This document shows, piece by piece, positions 10,301 through 38,404 of a stretch of 64,000 nt of DNA. Each line of letters begins with the position of its first letter. Positions within the stretch are counted from its first letter, which is position 1. Origin of the DNA: Muricea muricata (lineage: Eukaryota > Cnidaria > Anthozoa > Malacalcyonacea > Plexauridae). Under the pieces are notes generated by a model. The model was not told the origin of the DNA. It saw nothing but the letters and a program-made list of their open reading frames with translations, and ran no database searches. The DNA is taken from NCBI GenBank assembly GCA_963855995.1, contig OY979730.1, positions 3,348,501 to 3,412,500 on the forward strand, written 5' to 3'. A program made the position numbers and the translations under genes.

Positions 10301-13160
10301 TCGGGCAGTAAAATTGACTTTTTATTTTATTCCACGAATTTCGACTTTTCCAAAGATCCTGAACTTTTGAATTATTAGAAGCACACAGTTCAAAAGCATC
10401 ATGTCCGAATCTGTATTCACGATAATCGTATTGCTTCTTGTGATAAGAGAGCGAAAAGTTTTTAAAAACTTTGTATTCTTCGCTGTAGTTTACTCTTACC
10501 AGATGGTCATTGCAATTAGATACACTAATCTTTGCCGAGCAAATCGCAAAATATCCCATGTATACACCGTAATCTTGATTTGTAAGATATTGCTGTGCAG
10601 GTTTGAATAAAACTCGAAAATCTTTAAATAATGTGTAGCTGTTCCAGAAAAACCCGTCCACGGATGCATTACAATGTCTGAAAACCAACTCTTTCTTTGC
10701 CCACTCATTGCGCAGTTTCCAGCTATCTTGTACGTGGTTGTCTCTCGAGTTACAAATGTTTATGCTGTCATTCAGAACTCGATATTCCGTGTAATGGTAC
10801 ACCTTGTTCTTATAGCGTATCGAAAAGTTGTACCAAAGTATGTATTCCTCATAAAATTTGATCTTTTCGAGTGAATCCTTGCACAGCAACATGTCTTCTT
10901 TCGTAAAAGTCGGTGTTTCTGGCTTAAGCTTTTCCCCGCAGATGAAAAATTTTCCGTCAGACACCGTGTATTCATGTTTTTTTAATGATTGGCCAGATCC
11001 AACCAAAAACACATTGAACTGCTTCCCCACAACGTAATTTTTTGACGTTTTCAGCTTATTTAGGCAGTAAAGTTGACCTTTTTCTTTATTCCACGAATTT
11101 CGACTTTTCCAAAGATCCTGAACTCTGCAGTTATTAGAAGCACACAGTTCAAAACCATCATGTCCAAATCTGTATTCACGATAATCGTAATGCTTCTTGT
11201 GATAAGAGAGCGAAAAGTTTTTAAAGACTTTGTATTCTTCGCTGTATTTTACTCTTACCAAATTGTCATTGCAATTAGATACACTAAGCTTTGCCGAGCA
11301 AATCGCAAAAAATCCCCTAAATACTCCATAATCTTTCCTTGTAAAACTTTGCTGTGTAGGTTTGAAGAAAACAGTAAAGTTTTTGAATATTGTGTAATTG
11401 TTCTTGATAAACATTTCCATAGATACATTACAATGTTTTAAAAGCAACTCTTTCTTTGCCCACTCATTGTGCAGTTTCCAGCTATCTTGTACGTACTTGT
11501 CCTTCGAGTTACAAATGTCTATGCTGTCATCCAGAATTCGATATTCCGTGTAATCGTACATTTTGTTCTTATAGAGTATTGAAAAATTATTCCAAACTTT
11601 GTATTCCTCGTCGAATTTGATCTTTTCGAGTGAATCATTACACAACAACATGTCTTCTTTCGTAAGGTTCGGTGTTTCTTGTTTAAGCATCTCCCCACAG
11701 ATGTAAAATTTTCCGTCAAACACAATATATTCATGTTTTTTAAAAGATTGCGCAGTTGCAACAAAAAACACATTGAACTGCTTCCCCACAACGTAATAAA
11801 TCTTATTTATCGTCATCAACGTGTTCGGGCAGTGAAATCGATTTTTTATTTTATTCCACGAATTTCGACTTTTCCAAAGATCCTGAACTCTTGAATCATT
11901 AGAAGCACACAGTTCAAAAGCATCATGTTCGAATCTGTATTCACGATAATCGTAATGCTTCTTGTGATAAGAGAGCGAAAAGTTTTTAAAAACTTTGTAT
12001 TCTTCGCTGTAGTTTACTCTTACCAGATGGTCATTGCAATTAGATACACTAAGCTTTGCCGAGCAAATCGCAAAAAATCCATGATACAATCCATAATACA
12101 AGCCATAAATAATTACTCCATAATTTTTCCTTGTGAAACTTTGCTGTGTAGGTTTGAAGAAAACAGTAAAGTTTTTGTATATTGTGTAGCTGTTCCAGAA
12201 AAACATTTCCACCGATACATTGCAATGTTTAGAAGCTAATTTTTGCTTTTCCGTTGCCATCAGCTGCGACCATTCGTATACAATGACAGGGTCCGTGGAA
12301 TTACAAACCTGTAGACCACTATCCGTGACTCTGTACAAGTCATAAAGCAGTTTTATGCCACGATATGTGATTGAGAAGTCGTTCCATACTTTATAATTAT
12401 CTTCATACATTATAGTATAGGTGTTATTGGCGCATACGGTTGGATCTACTGTACTCTTTGAGGTCGTATCAACGTCTCGTTGGCTTCGGTGATGTTTACC
12501 TGTGGGTAGAATAGATGTTTTTCTCTGTTTCAGCCATCCTCGTAAATGGTTGTTGGAAAAATATCGATTTCCGAGCAAAAATTTCTTTTCTTCGCCATTG
12601 TCTTTCCATTTTGTCGTACTTGAATTGGACTCGGCAGCCGCTAACTCAGGTGGAGAGGGATTTGAAAAGGGCCACTGGTCTGGACCGTTTCGTGGTTGAG
12701 AGCCTTGAAGTGTTTTCATCACAGTTGCGTGTGAATAGGAGATGTTATTCTGTAGCTCGGATGAGGAGGGATGTGAAAAGGGCAGCTGTTCTAGACCGTT
12801 TCGTACTTGATAAACTGGGAGTGTTTTCATCATACTTTCTGTTCAAGATATAGTTAAACTGTTTTTAACAATTATCGTAGCTAGACAGCACGTATTCTTA
12901 CATTTTAGAAAGTTACCTTTGCCTTCCATTTTTTTCTTTTCAAATTCAGTCCTTTCTTTCGTGTCGCTGCCACCAGGATCATGTTCAGCTGGTCCTGTCT
13001 TGAATTTTCTCGACTGTGTTTCTACTCGTTTGTCGTATCTTGAACTACCGCCATGGTAAGAACAAACGAAAGCCACACAAAAGGAAACGAAAGCAACTCG
13101 ATACAAGAGTCGAAAATTAAAACCACGAATCATGTTTCGATCGCAAGCGTTGTTGATCAA
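7332..13160 (-). CDS. Methuselah/adhesion-like GPCR with eleven tandem Cys modules
   Basis: Two exons: 13160-12917 and 12838-7332. The 78-bp intron begins gtaact and ends gaacag; phase 1 is preserved. The joined protein is about 1916 residues. Exon 1 supplies a hydrophobic signal peptide (RLLYRVAFVSFCVAFVCSYH) that the large exon lacks; a start at 13133 is also possible. Residues about 84-150 include two similar 38-residue units (MKTL..PFSxPS..EL). From about residue 228 come eleven modules of 122-133 residues with four Cys and many N-glycosylation sites. From about 1624 there are seven hydrophobic helices with the ELRNLPGLNLMSLSFAFLL signature of Methuselah-like and adhesion-type receptors. 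No GPS cleavage motif is visible before helix 1. Expected at the cell surface as a G-protein-coupled receptor; the ligand is unknown. The array lies in one uninterrupted 5.5-kb exon. Confidence 0.9.
8216..12401 (-). repeat. Coding tandem array A-B-A-B...A of receptor modules
   Basis: Module starts, read on the minus strand, are A1 12401, B1 12005, A2 11609, B2 11240, A3 10850, B3 10481, A4 10085, B4 9719, A5 9329, B5 8960 and A6 8561. Every interval is a multiple of three. A and B share the pattern EEYKVxxNFSxxY, then YDYxEYR, a Cys, VQDxWKxRNxW and three more Cys. They look like two diverged forms of one domain. A6, next to the membrane, is the most divergent in its second half. B2 and B4, A3 and A5, and their flanks repeat at exactly 1521 bp, so the latest amplification unit was two A-B pairs. 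Confidence 0.93.
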
Positions 13161-14336
13161 CTGGATGCTATTTAGGAAAGCGCAGACTTTTAGTTTGTTG
13201 TTACCAGCTGTGTAGGGTCTTTGTGCTCTCGAAATGCTATTAAATTAAGGTGGCTAGAATAGATTTATTTAGAAGTTTTAGGCCTATAGTATAGTTTGGT
13301 GTGAACGAATTAACCAGAGGTAAATAATTGTTAATTTTGAAATATTTGTTAGAATTTAACATTGCAACTTTGTTTTGGTTGAAAACAACGCTAAGCCATT
13401 AGCTGTAAAATATAAAGACATTGTATAATTATCTGGGCCATCAATCTCTTGAAGTGCGTTCATTTAACAGCCATTTTTCGAGAGGCGTGTTTTTCGAGAG
13501 GCGTTAAAAATAACGCCAGCCTGCCCGTGAAGAACTAAAAGTATGTGCCTTTACACTTTCTGTTAACTGGACAGACTGTTTTTAAAACTCCCTGATTTGC
13601 CAGCGATATTTATCAACATTTTAACCATACTAATTCAAGCACTATATATATTTCTTTCCAATGCTCAAAATAGAGAGAACATCATCCCAGTTAATGTACT
13701 TCTAGCGTGGCTATCCATAATTGATGAAATTAAAATCTTGCTCAGTTGTTGCGATATATGCCCAATTGGACCTAGCGAGGAAAATATTTGGGGAAATATA
13801 CAGCTGATTCAATAAATGAAAGCAATAATCCGTCATCTTTTACACTCTCATTGTTTATAGTTTTCGCTTTACGAGGGACAAACCTTATTGAATTAGTTGT
13901 ATATACAATAAACGTTATTGTTGTTATTTAAAGTTGTTTAGTAACGTTACCCTTTCAGCATGCCGGTGCGTTTTAAGGAGCTGTTGGTCTATGCGTAGAA
14001 TCTCATAAAATGTATATTTTTGTGTATTTTACATATAAACAAGTGTAGTCTAAAAATACAATTCCCTTGATCTACACGGCAAAACATTTTGTAATACATC
14101 AAATTGTGATGCATCTAATTGTGATACATTAAATTGTGATACATCAAATTGTGATACATTAAATTGTGATACATCAAATTGTGATCAATCAAATTGCGAT
14201 ACATCAAATTGTGATACATTCAAATGACTCCAGTAGTTGTTCGGGTACCTATTTATTATTCACTATCCATTATATTTCGCGCGGGAAATAATTTATTCAA
14301 CAGTAATTTTTGGAACATTCTTTTCAACACCTCAAC
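13161..14336. promoter_or_regulatory. Head-to-head intergenic region
   Basis: This 1.18-kb stretch separates the divergent starts of the receptor (minus) and MYCBPAP (plus), so it should hold both promoters. Visible items are a short direct repeat (tttttcgagaggcgt, near 13473-13505) and a 15-bp minisatellite at 14096-14225. I could not assign a TATA box or a specific factor site. The short open frame at 13597-13815 has no recognisable content. Confidence 0.5.
14096..14225. repeat. 15-bp minisatellite, about nine units
   Basis: Tandem units close to catcaaattgtgata, with variants such as cattaaattgtgata, catctaattgtgata and aatcaaattgcgata. The array ends about 110 bp before the MYCBPAP start codon, so it may lie in its promoter or 5' UTR. 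Confidence 0.95.
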
Positions 14337-30452
<16,116 letters not shown>

Positions 30453-30540
30453 AATATTTGTTTTACATTAGTGCAAGGAATATATTTAACAAATTCAAAT
30501 TGACTTCAATGGCATTTTTTCATCAGCTGCCATTTGTTTT

Positions 30541-30546
30541 AATAAA
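30541..30546 (+). terminator. Candidate poly(A) signal of MYCBPAP
   Basis: AATAAA located 89 bp after the MYCBPAP stop codon. Position and sequence fit a polyadenylation signal. Confidence 0.55.
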
Positions 30547-31319
30547 GCGCACATGTTTATTACGTGGTTAAGTACAAATGCATAACAGTAATGCTTTTTC
30601 ATGTCTCAAACTAACCCAATATTATGAAACCAGTAGACCGCGACCGTACCTTTTTGCAGGCTGCGCAGCAACGTAACGTTTTGCAGGAGACATCCTGTGA
30701 TGTGTTGGAACGTTACCTCGTAATCAAAATTTGTTACAGTCATAGGCTTGTAACAAACTGCAAGTATCAATTTCGGAGTGAATTCTTCCCCCGTCCCCGC
30801 TGGGGCTTTTGCCTTTTTCTCTCTCTCCCATTTGCTCGGGAATTGTCGACTTGCTTGCGCACAGCGTCGGGTTTCCTCGTTGCCAGTCGGAAATTTTTGA
30901 ATTAAATTTTGTTTCTCCTCAAAGCAACAGTGAAATTCTGAAATTTTTCAAGATATCGAAGCAATCCTGCCTTTTTTCCAGGTATTATGATTTGTTTTAT
31001 ATCAGTAGTTGTAGAAAAGTATCTAGATCTTTGATATAAGTAAGCTCTGTGGGCAATCAGGCTAAATTTAGCAAAATATTTGAACATAGCCTACAAAGTT
31101 TGTATTTTGCACATGTGAAACCTTGGTCTTTAGTCTCCACAATAATGGTGGATTCTCGAAGTAGAAATCGCTGTTTAGACGAAATTTACTGTTGGTTTTC
31201 GTGTTTGGTAGTAGGAGAACAAATAAAGCATAAAAATTCCAGCAGAGTTTGTGTATTTGAGCAGTGATGTTTTGTTACGAATAAGTGCCCAAATTTCCCA
31301 TGTATTCCTACCAACTAAT
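30547..31319. other. Non-coding stretch
   Basis: No gene or clear repeat seen. Open frames on both strands are short and without recognisable content. Confidence 0.5.
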
Positions 31320-31575
31320 TGGGCTATTGCAATTTTAAACTGCACCCCCCCCCCCCCCAGTTGAGGAACCTTAAAATTCCAGGGGGGGGAGTTGTTGGAA
31401 TTATTATTATTTTCTTGGGGAAGGGTAACCAACTGATGACCAACCATGGGAAGGGGGAATTAACAATTTGAAATTCCAGTAGGAAGTGTTAGTGTGTTGG
31501 GAAATTTTCCATGGGGGGTGTATCAAACATAGGGTTCCTCGACTCGGGGGTGCTGATTAAAATTGCAATAGCCCA
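31320..31575. mobile_element. MITE, 'tgggctattgcaatttt' ends
   Basis: Inverted ends TGGGCTATTGCAATTTTAA and TTAAAATTGCAATAGCCCA frame 256 bp that include C- and G-runs. No target duplication assigned. Confidence 0.8.
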
Positions 31576-32499
31576 TTGCACAGAATAGAAACTGACAGAA
31601 GGCTCACTCAAGTTGGAACCAATCATACCCGTCACAAATTTTGGTTGGATCTCGATGAAGGATATTTCTGAACATTGTGTTCATGCAGGGGGGGATAAAG
31701 CATGTCTACATTCTCCAAAATGTGTGAGGCTCCGACAAAATGCAGCAGGCTTGGTAGATCTGTACACTAGGTTTCCACCATGCAGTCAAATGCATTATTA
31801 GCCAACAAAAATGTGGTGCTGGCTGTTTTGCCATTATTCTGGTCAGTGCATGACATGTTGCACTACTGAGTGGCCCTACAGTTTGTTCATTATGCTAAAG
31901 ACATCCTATTAAATATGGATGGCATTGTGGCCTGCCCAAATCAAATGAATCTATCCCCTTCTCCATGCATAAGGTAGTTTATAAAGCTTTGGTGGTGGAT
32001 GTGTTAAACCACTTGCCTTGTACCTAAAGGTTGCAGGTTGATGCTTATTAGGATCTCCTCAATATAATTCAAATCGTTTCCTTGTCAAGTCAATATTCTG
32101 CCAAAAGTCATGTTCTCTTGAAATTCGTGTTTCTCCACCCAAGGAAAGTTGACAGGGTTAGATGATATGTGTGCACAGTGATTGGTATATAGTGTGGTGA
32201 TCATGATCTTGTGGAGAAGCCAAAAAATTAATATATGTGCTCAACATTATGGGACGAAATTAACACATGTCTACTCAAATTATTATTTGCTCATCATATA
32301 TTTTGACTTTTTTGTAGATCGACAGTGCATTGAAAGCTCCATGATACTTATCCAGCTGAATAACCATGAGGAAATGAACACTGTTGATGATATAAGTGCA
32401 CAGGTCTTAATATTTTCATGTTTTATTTTAAATTAGAGTGATGCTTTGAATATTGTTTAGGTGATCCTCCTGTCACACGCATGACATTACTTTTTTTTA
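31576..32499. other. Non-coding stretch with a SINE-tail remnant
   Basis: Near 32000-32165 there are fragments resembling a tRNA-type SINE (ggttgcaggtt, then ccaaggaaagttgacagggtt). The phrase acatgttgcactactgagtggccct near 31850 is shared with the MITE at 50234-50446. No gene is visible. Confidence 0.45.
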
Positions 32500-34332
32500 T
32501 TTTTGTGTAAAAAGACCCATGAAAACCAACTGCTATGTCATATGTGTGGCAGGGGAATCATTAACTTGTGATTTCCAAAATAATTGGCTATGTTCATGTT
32601 GTGAAACAAAATATGATTCTTTTATCCATCACCAAAAACATGTTATTATTCATCACCAAAATATGTGTCATTATGTTCATTATTCTACAACAATTAAGAC
32701 AGTATAATTTTAGAAATGGCCACTTTACTCTTAAAGAATTGGATTGTTTTGTGTGGCCAGTTATCATGGAAAGTCTCATGTGCTCAGAGCATTTTAATCT
32801 CAGATATTTAGTTAAATATTGATGACTGTGTTATATGAAAATTAAACTCCTGTTTGGTTAAATTGATTTTATTCTTGTTTGGCCTAATAATTTATAAAAA
32901 CATGTAATTGGTTTCATTTTGCCTTTCTGAAAAAGAAAAAAGTTTATTTTAGTATTAAAACAATTAGGTTTGCAATTTTTTTACTTGTATACTTTATTTA
33001 ACATATCACAAACAATCCCCGATGAGGTCAATATGGCCATAAAATTCGATATTACTTAATATATGATCTAGTATTTCTGCTTCAACATAAAAACTCCCAG
33101 TTATTTAAGCAGTTATGAAAGTTTGGAAAGTTCATTTAAAAGTTACACTGGATGTTATTGGAGCATGATGCAATTTCAGAACCACAAAAACACACAAACT
33201 TTAAGAATTAAAAATTTATCTTTGAAGCAGACTTTGTAATTTTGTAATAGACTTTCTTCCTTTAAGATGAAGTACTTGAGGTCAACATAAGCTAGCATAT
33301 CATCTTTACTTCATTGCAAAGCAGAACTTGTTTGGAATTAAGATGAACTGAAGCAGTTAAGCTTTCCAGGAAATTCAAAATAGTTTATAAGTGGATGAAA
33401 TTACTTAACTATCAAAACAAGGAAAACCACTGCTAGAAATATAGCATTTGGACCAATAAAGGAGTATGTTTATGAAGAGAACAACGTATCGCTTTGACTA
33501 GATCAGTTGCACGGATTCTTATATAAGGCCAAAATGACAAGTGCCCCCCCCCCCGCCCCGCTCTACTAATGCTACAACTGCCTCAGTTTTAAGCTGTCTC
33601 CCCCAGTCCTAAGCATTCCACTCGTTACTCTGTCTTTCCTAACCACCACACAGTGATTTGCAGCTGATAGACCCACATGCCCCAAATTAAAATTTCGGTA
33701 AAGTATGCATTTTAAATGCAATTTACTTGGATATTTTAGGTCATACGTGACCAACGGAAAATGGTCGAATGTAAAAGGTCGTATATATAACAGGTGAGAA
33801 TTCTGCTTCAATTCATTTGCAATATATACAAAAATGTAATAAGTACGATTTACAAAATGAGCGGCTGTGTTAAATCAGCATATACAAACTCGAGCCGAAG
33901 GCGAGATTTGTATATCTGATAGAACACGGACGCGAATTTTGTAAATAGCTTGTGGAACTCTTCAATTTTGTAGATCAATTTGCGAAGTAATTTTAAAAAT
34001 ACATCTTATGTAAGACGAGAAAATCAAAGTTAAAGTTTATGAAAATCAACAGAATTCTGTATCAGAGTATACAGACTCCTTCATGCTCATGATTTCTTTT
34101 GTATTTTCTTTATGAATTATTATTGAGTTTCACAATAATATATATACCAATTTAGTTGATGCTGAACTAATGTGTTAAAATTGACGATAGATTTTGGTTT
34201 GTTGCGTGCTCTCAAAAATTTTAATTCCTTTGATCAACCTAACCCCGTTCAACTTACGCTCCCATTACACATCGAACTTCTCATGTGTTGAACGTAATGC
34301 AAATAAGCTAAAAACAAAGAGCTTTGCATTAG

Positions 34333-36603
34333 CAGGGGCGGATCTAGACTATTGCAACTGTAGCAAATGCTACAGTCAGATTTTTTTCGGAAGAATCTTT
34401 TCCGAAAATTATTTTCTACATAATTAATTCTGGAAATAATTATTCATACTTATTTATTCCAATTTTATCATTTTCCCATCATTTTTGGATCTTATTATAT
34501 TCTAATTTTTGAAGTAGGTTGTCTATGAAATTGTTTCGTCGCTTTCCTGGGATTTCCAGTGACCTTAAAGCCCGCAAATAGGCCTGCTTTTTAGGCATTC
34601 GCCTTTCATTAAATAACATCATTTAGACATCATGACGTTTCGTTGGAAGCCTGCGATCAAAATCTTGGTGATTTTGCTACAGTCAGCGGTGGTTCCTATG
34701 AGTTTTGCAACAGTCAGCGGGGGGTATTTGCTATAGTCAGACTGTATCTAACCAATCAAAATAACGCATTTTTGCTATAGTGGCTAGAGTTCGCTACAGT
34801 CAGATACAGTTGCGCAATCTTATGCTGCGTTATGAACGATGTTATATGATGGCAAGTACAAAGTGCTTTAGCTTGATTTGCAACGATGGCGTCCAATGCT
34901 ATATTAGACCGCCTGAATTGTACGCTTAACGAGCAAGTATCTTTCTTCGAGAAAGCAAAAAAGCTGTCAGAGATCAAGCGTTTGTGTCAAGAGACATTGT
35001 CTGCCGATTACAAAGCAAAGCGTGGCATCGAGCGTGAAGTGTTCGTGTGCTATTTTGCCCAGTTGCAGTTCTCTGTCACCCAGCAATTGCGAGCGTGTAA
35101 TCACTTTCCTGTCAGGTAGGCCAGTTGCCTCGTGAATATATTAATATGTATCTCTTGTCGGTCAAGTTCTTGCTTGAGTTCACGTGAATACTATTATTTA
35201 TTAATTTGCATTCACAATGATATATTATATTCCTACATAAATTTAAATATATAAAAATGGCTGGCCTAACTGTGCTGTGCACATGCTCAATAAAATTATT
35301 GATACAGGGTACTATAAAGCCTTGTCGGGACATACGAACATTAGCGTGAGTTCTCATCACAAATTTATCTAAACTCTGTCATTTCAATCACTATAATATA
35401 GAAGAATATTGATAGATATATTCCCTATGCTAAGGGGAATATATAAATCAAAGACTAACCCTCAATATATGATAAAATTCACTGGTACACATTTAATAAA
35501 TCTGTTATTTATAACAGCAACTTATACTTTTTATATTTCCACTCAGCCTTACTAATTTAACCTATTAAGGTGCAATGCTACCTAATTTGCCTTACTTTGT
35601 TTTTATTACTCTGTATGACACCAAAGAAGTTACTCATGTAGTGAGTTAAAGGCATGTCCTCTTGTTTATAAAGGTGTGGAGGGATGCTCTGTTTAAACAT
35701 AAGGCATGTATGTGTTAACAAAGTTTAGAATGGTTTATATAACCTACAGTATCAAGAATACATCTAATATATCATGAGCCAGCTTCTGCCATTTAAATGC
35801 TATGCGATCAGCATCAGTGGCCAATACCCCCCTTGATAAGTAATATCATTTGGCATGAGCAAGGCATATTGCAGCTTGATGGTTAAAAGTGATTATTTTA
35901 ATGGCTAACTATTATGTTCTGAGCATGTCTTCCCAGGCAGCATAGCAGCATATATGTAGAGCTTGATGCCCATGATATCGGCTGGGTAAAATGAAAATTT
36001 GCCTTATAATCATGGCAGTGTTGCTGAACGAAGCCTAATATGTTACATAATCAATGCCGCCATTTCAGCCAGTGTCCTAAGATCATATATCTGGTTAGGT
36101 AGATAATCTAAGTAATCTGTCTATCTTTAACATGTGGCCAGGCTGACCAGTGTTGGTAGTGGATAATAACATCAGAATGCCATAAAAGTTCCACTACCTA
36201 TATAATACAACAGTCAGACTCAACGTTTTGAGAAAATTAATACTGAAGGATACTGAGGGTCATTGCTCAAAACGTTTTGTATGTACGTTTATATGCCTTC
36301 CTTCGTCCTGCTGTTTCAACATGGTTTACAAATGAACATTCATCTAACTTCCTTCATTATACTGTTTGAACATGGTTTACAAATAAACATTTACTGCTGC
36401 ATCATATGCTGTTTGAATTTTTTCAGTTAATAAAGTGCTTTTTTGCCATTTTTTGCCTAAAATATGGCCTGGTTAAGGCCATATTTTATGGCATAATGCA
36501 GTGCTCAGAACGTCAGAAATGCCATTTCCGGGCTTCAAATTTCAAATTTTATGCGGGACCTAGGATTTCGCTACAGTCAGATTTTAAGCTGGATCCGCCC
36601 CTG
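34333..36603. mobile_element. hAT-like element, 2.27 kb, with subterminal repeats
   Basis: Ends CAGGGGCGGATCTAGAC and ...AAGCTGGATCCGCCCCTG are inverted, and attag flanks both sides (34328-34332 and 36604-36608). Copies of gctacagtcag sit near the ends (about 34369, 34676, 34708, 34731 and 34792 on the left, 36570 on the right), as expected for transposase-binding subterminal repeats. It contains one exon-like ORF (34886-35115) but no recognisable full transposase. The CAGGGGCGGATC terminus is typical of hAT elements. A 5-bp duplication is shorter than the usual 8. Confidence 0.82.
34886..35115 (+). CDS. Exon-like ORF inside the hAT-like element
   Basis: An ATG opens 76 codons plus 2 bases, starting MASNAILDRLNCTLNEQVSF, and ends at a consensus donor CAG/GTAGG at 35116. 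Local GC and codon use look more gene-like than the AT-rich surroundings. The peptide is rich in Lys and Glu with helical heptad-like spacing. I do not recognise the family. It could be the first exon of a transposase gene whose later exons were lost, or a captured host exon. Confidence 0.4.
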
Positions 36604-37363
36604 ATTAGATTCGGCACATGAAAAGTTCAACGTCATGCTAAACTGGGCGTTACACACTGCTCCCACCTTCACAGTTGATACATTTAGCTAATTGATTACA
36701 TTATAAACAAAAAATTGAAATAAAGAAATAAACTTCGTTAAGCTACTTGAGCTCATTTAGACTGAGCTTTCAATGCGATATTTACAACACAAGTAGGAGC
36801 GCTTGATTATCAGATTTTGTTATATAAAGTACAGCGTATGGGAGATTATCTATGAAAATTTCACATATGAAAATTATGTCTTTTCAAACAATCACCAATC
36901 ATAGCTTCTGGACATTTTATATTGATGGAAAAGCTGTAGTTTATATAATAAATAGAAAAATGGATGGGTGCTTCTTGGAAATACCAGATTAATTTCTCGT
37001 GTTGAACATGATATTTCCCACAATTTCTAAATTATGAAACAAATAGTTGCGTTTTACAATTCTCAATAAAACTAGCAAAATTTATGCGCTCCTGGTTGTT
37101 TTGACATTATTTATCTGGAAGTACAGGTATGCAGACCAAGTTCTTTTTAACACTGCCTTTGTCCTCTTTCTGCTTTGTTGTGTTTTATTCCATTGCATGT
37201 TATTTGAATGAGTATAATGTGTGGTAGTGGATTTCTTTTTGTTGCCATTCACATTTTAACTTTATAGAATCTTTTCAATTAATTGTTTAAAAAATTTACC
37301 ATGTGACCCCCTTTTAATTTACAAATTCAATTCCCATGGGAATTGATAAATTGCTCCCAACTA

Positions 37364-37861
37364 CAGGGTGCCCCAAAAAACCCCAAAAACTATTGAAATC
37401 ACCTATTGTTAACATTTGAATGCCCTAGCACTTGTTAAAAAATTAAAATATCTTTGTAAAGTACGTTTGTTTTGCTCATGGGAATTTACATTTGTAAATT
37501 GTTTTCTCTAAACTCTAAAAGCAAATCAGGCTTAGAAAAAATGAAAACAATACTATCTTGTTAGTTTTTTTGATGTCGTCATTTTCCCGGCTGAAACAAC
37601 TTATACCTGTAGGTAATATTGATAAAAACCAAATTGAATAGGCTAAAATAACCCATGCATAAAATTTGATTGCATTTTGAATATGTACTCGTAGGTTTAG
37701 TTCTTTTGTCTGGCATATAAATGGTTAACACTGAGTATTACTATTAATTATGACGGTTATGTCAATAGTTTATCCACTCGTGGGTTCAATTTAGTGCTAG
37801 GCATTAAAATTCTAACAATAGATCATTTTCAATAGTTTTTGGGGTTTTTTGGGACACCCTG
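37364..37861. mobile_element. Tc1/mariner-type MITE (498 bp)
   Basis: Inverted ends CAGGGTGCCCCAAAAAACCC and the mirrored GGGTTTTTTGGGACACCCTG extend to about 38 bp. TA flanks both sides (37362-37363 and 37862-37863). It has no transposase ORF. The related unfilled sequence near 46880 lacks it. Confidence 0.9.
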
Positions 37862-38404
37862 TACTACGTCCACGCAGGAGTACTTATGCATATCGTGGAA
37901 GTACTTCTACGTTTTTACAGTGGACGTGGCACTCAGAGAGCTGGCCGGGATACCTGGAAGAAAAAAAATAAGCCTTGTTAAAGCAGATTTTCTCTGGAGA
38001 GCAGCCGCACATACCTACCAAACTAAAGCAAAGATTTATCCTAAAATTTAAAATAATTAAAATTTTGGTAAACTATGCATTTTAAATGCAATTTATTTGG
38101 ATATTTCAGGCCAAACGTAAATAGAAAAGGTGAAATGCAAACACAGGTGAGCTGTCTACTGACTTTATATTCGTAAATTTACTCAAGTACAAAACTTAAC
38201 CTGCATTTTTACCCTAATATTTCACCACGCATACAGTAATAATATTAGAGCAATAAGTTCCTTGTATGTTTGCGTGGTGATTATTAATCAAAGTATAATT
38301 GTGTAGGATCTTCACCATGCAGTGCAGTGAATATCCGAGCTTATGGATCGAAAGCTTTGCAATAGTAAATTTACGAGGTGTTTCCACAAAATCATACTCT
38401 GTTT

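Noticed and set aside
8880..12239. Repeated plus-strand ORFs opposite the receptor
   Set aside because: They recur only because the receptor modules repeat, and are antisense shadows of those modules.
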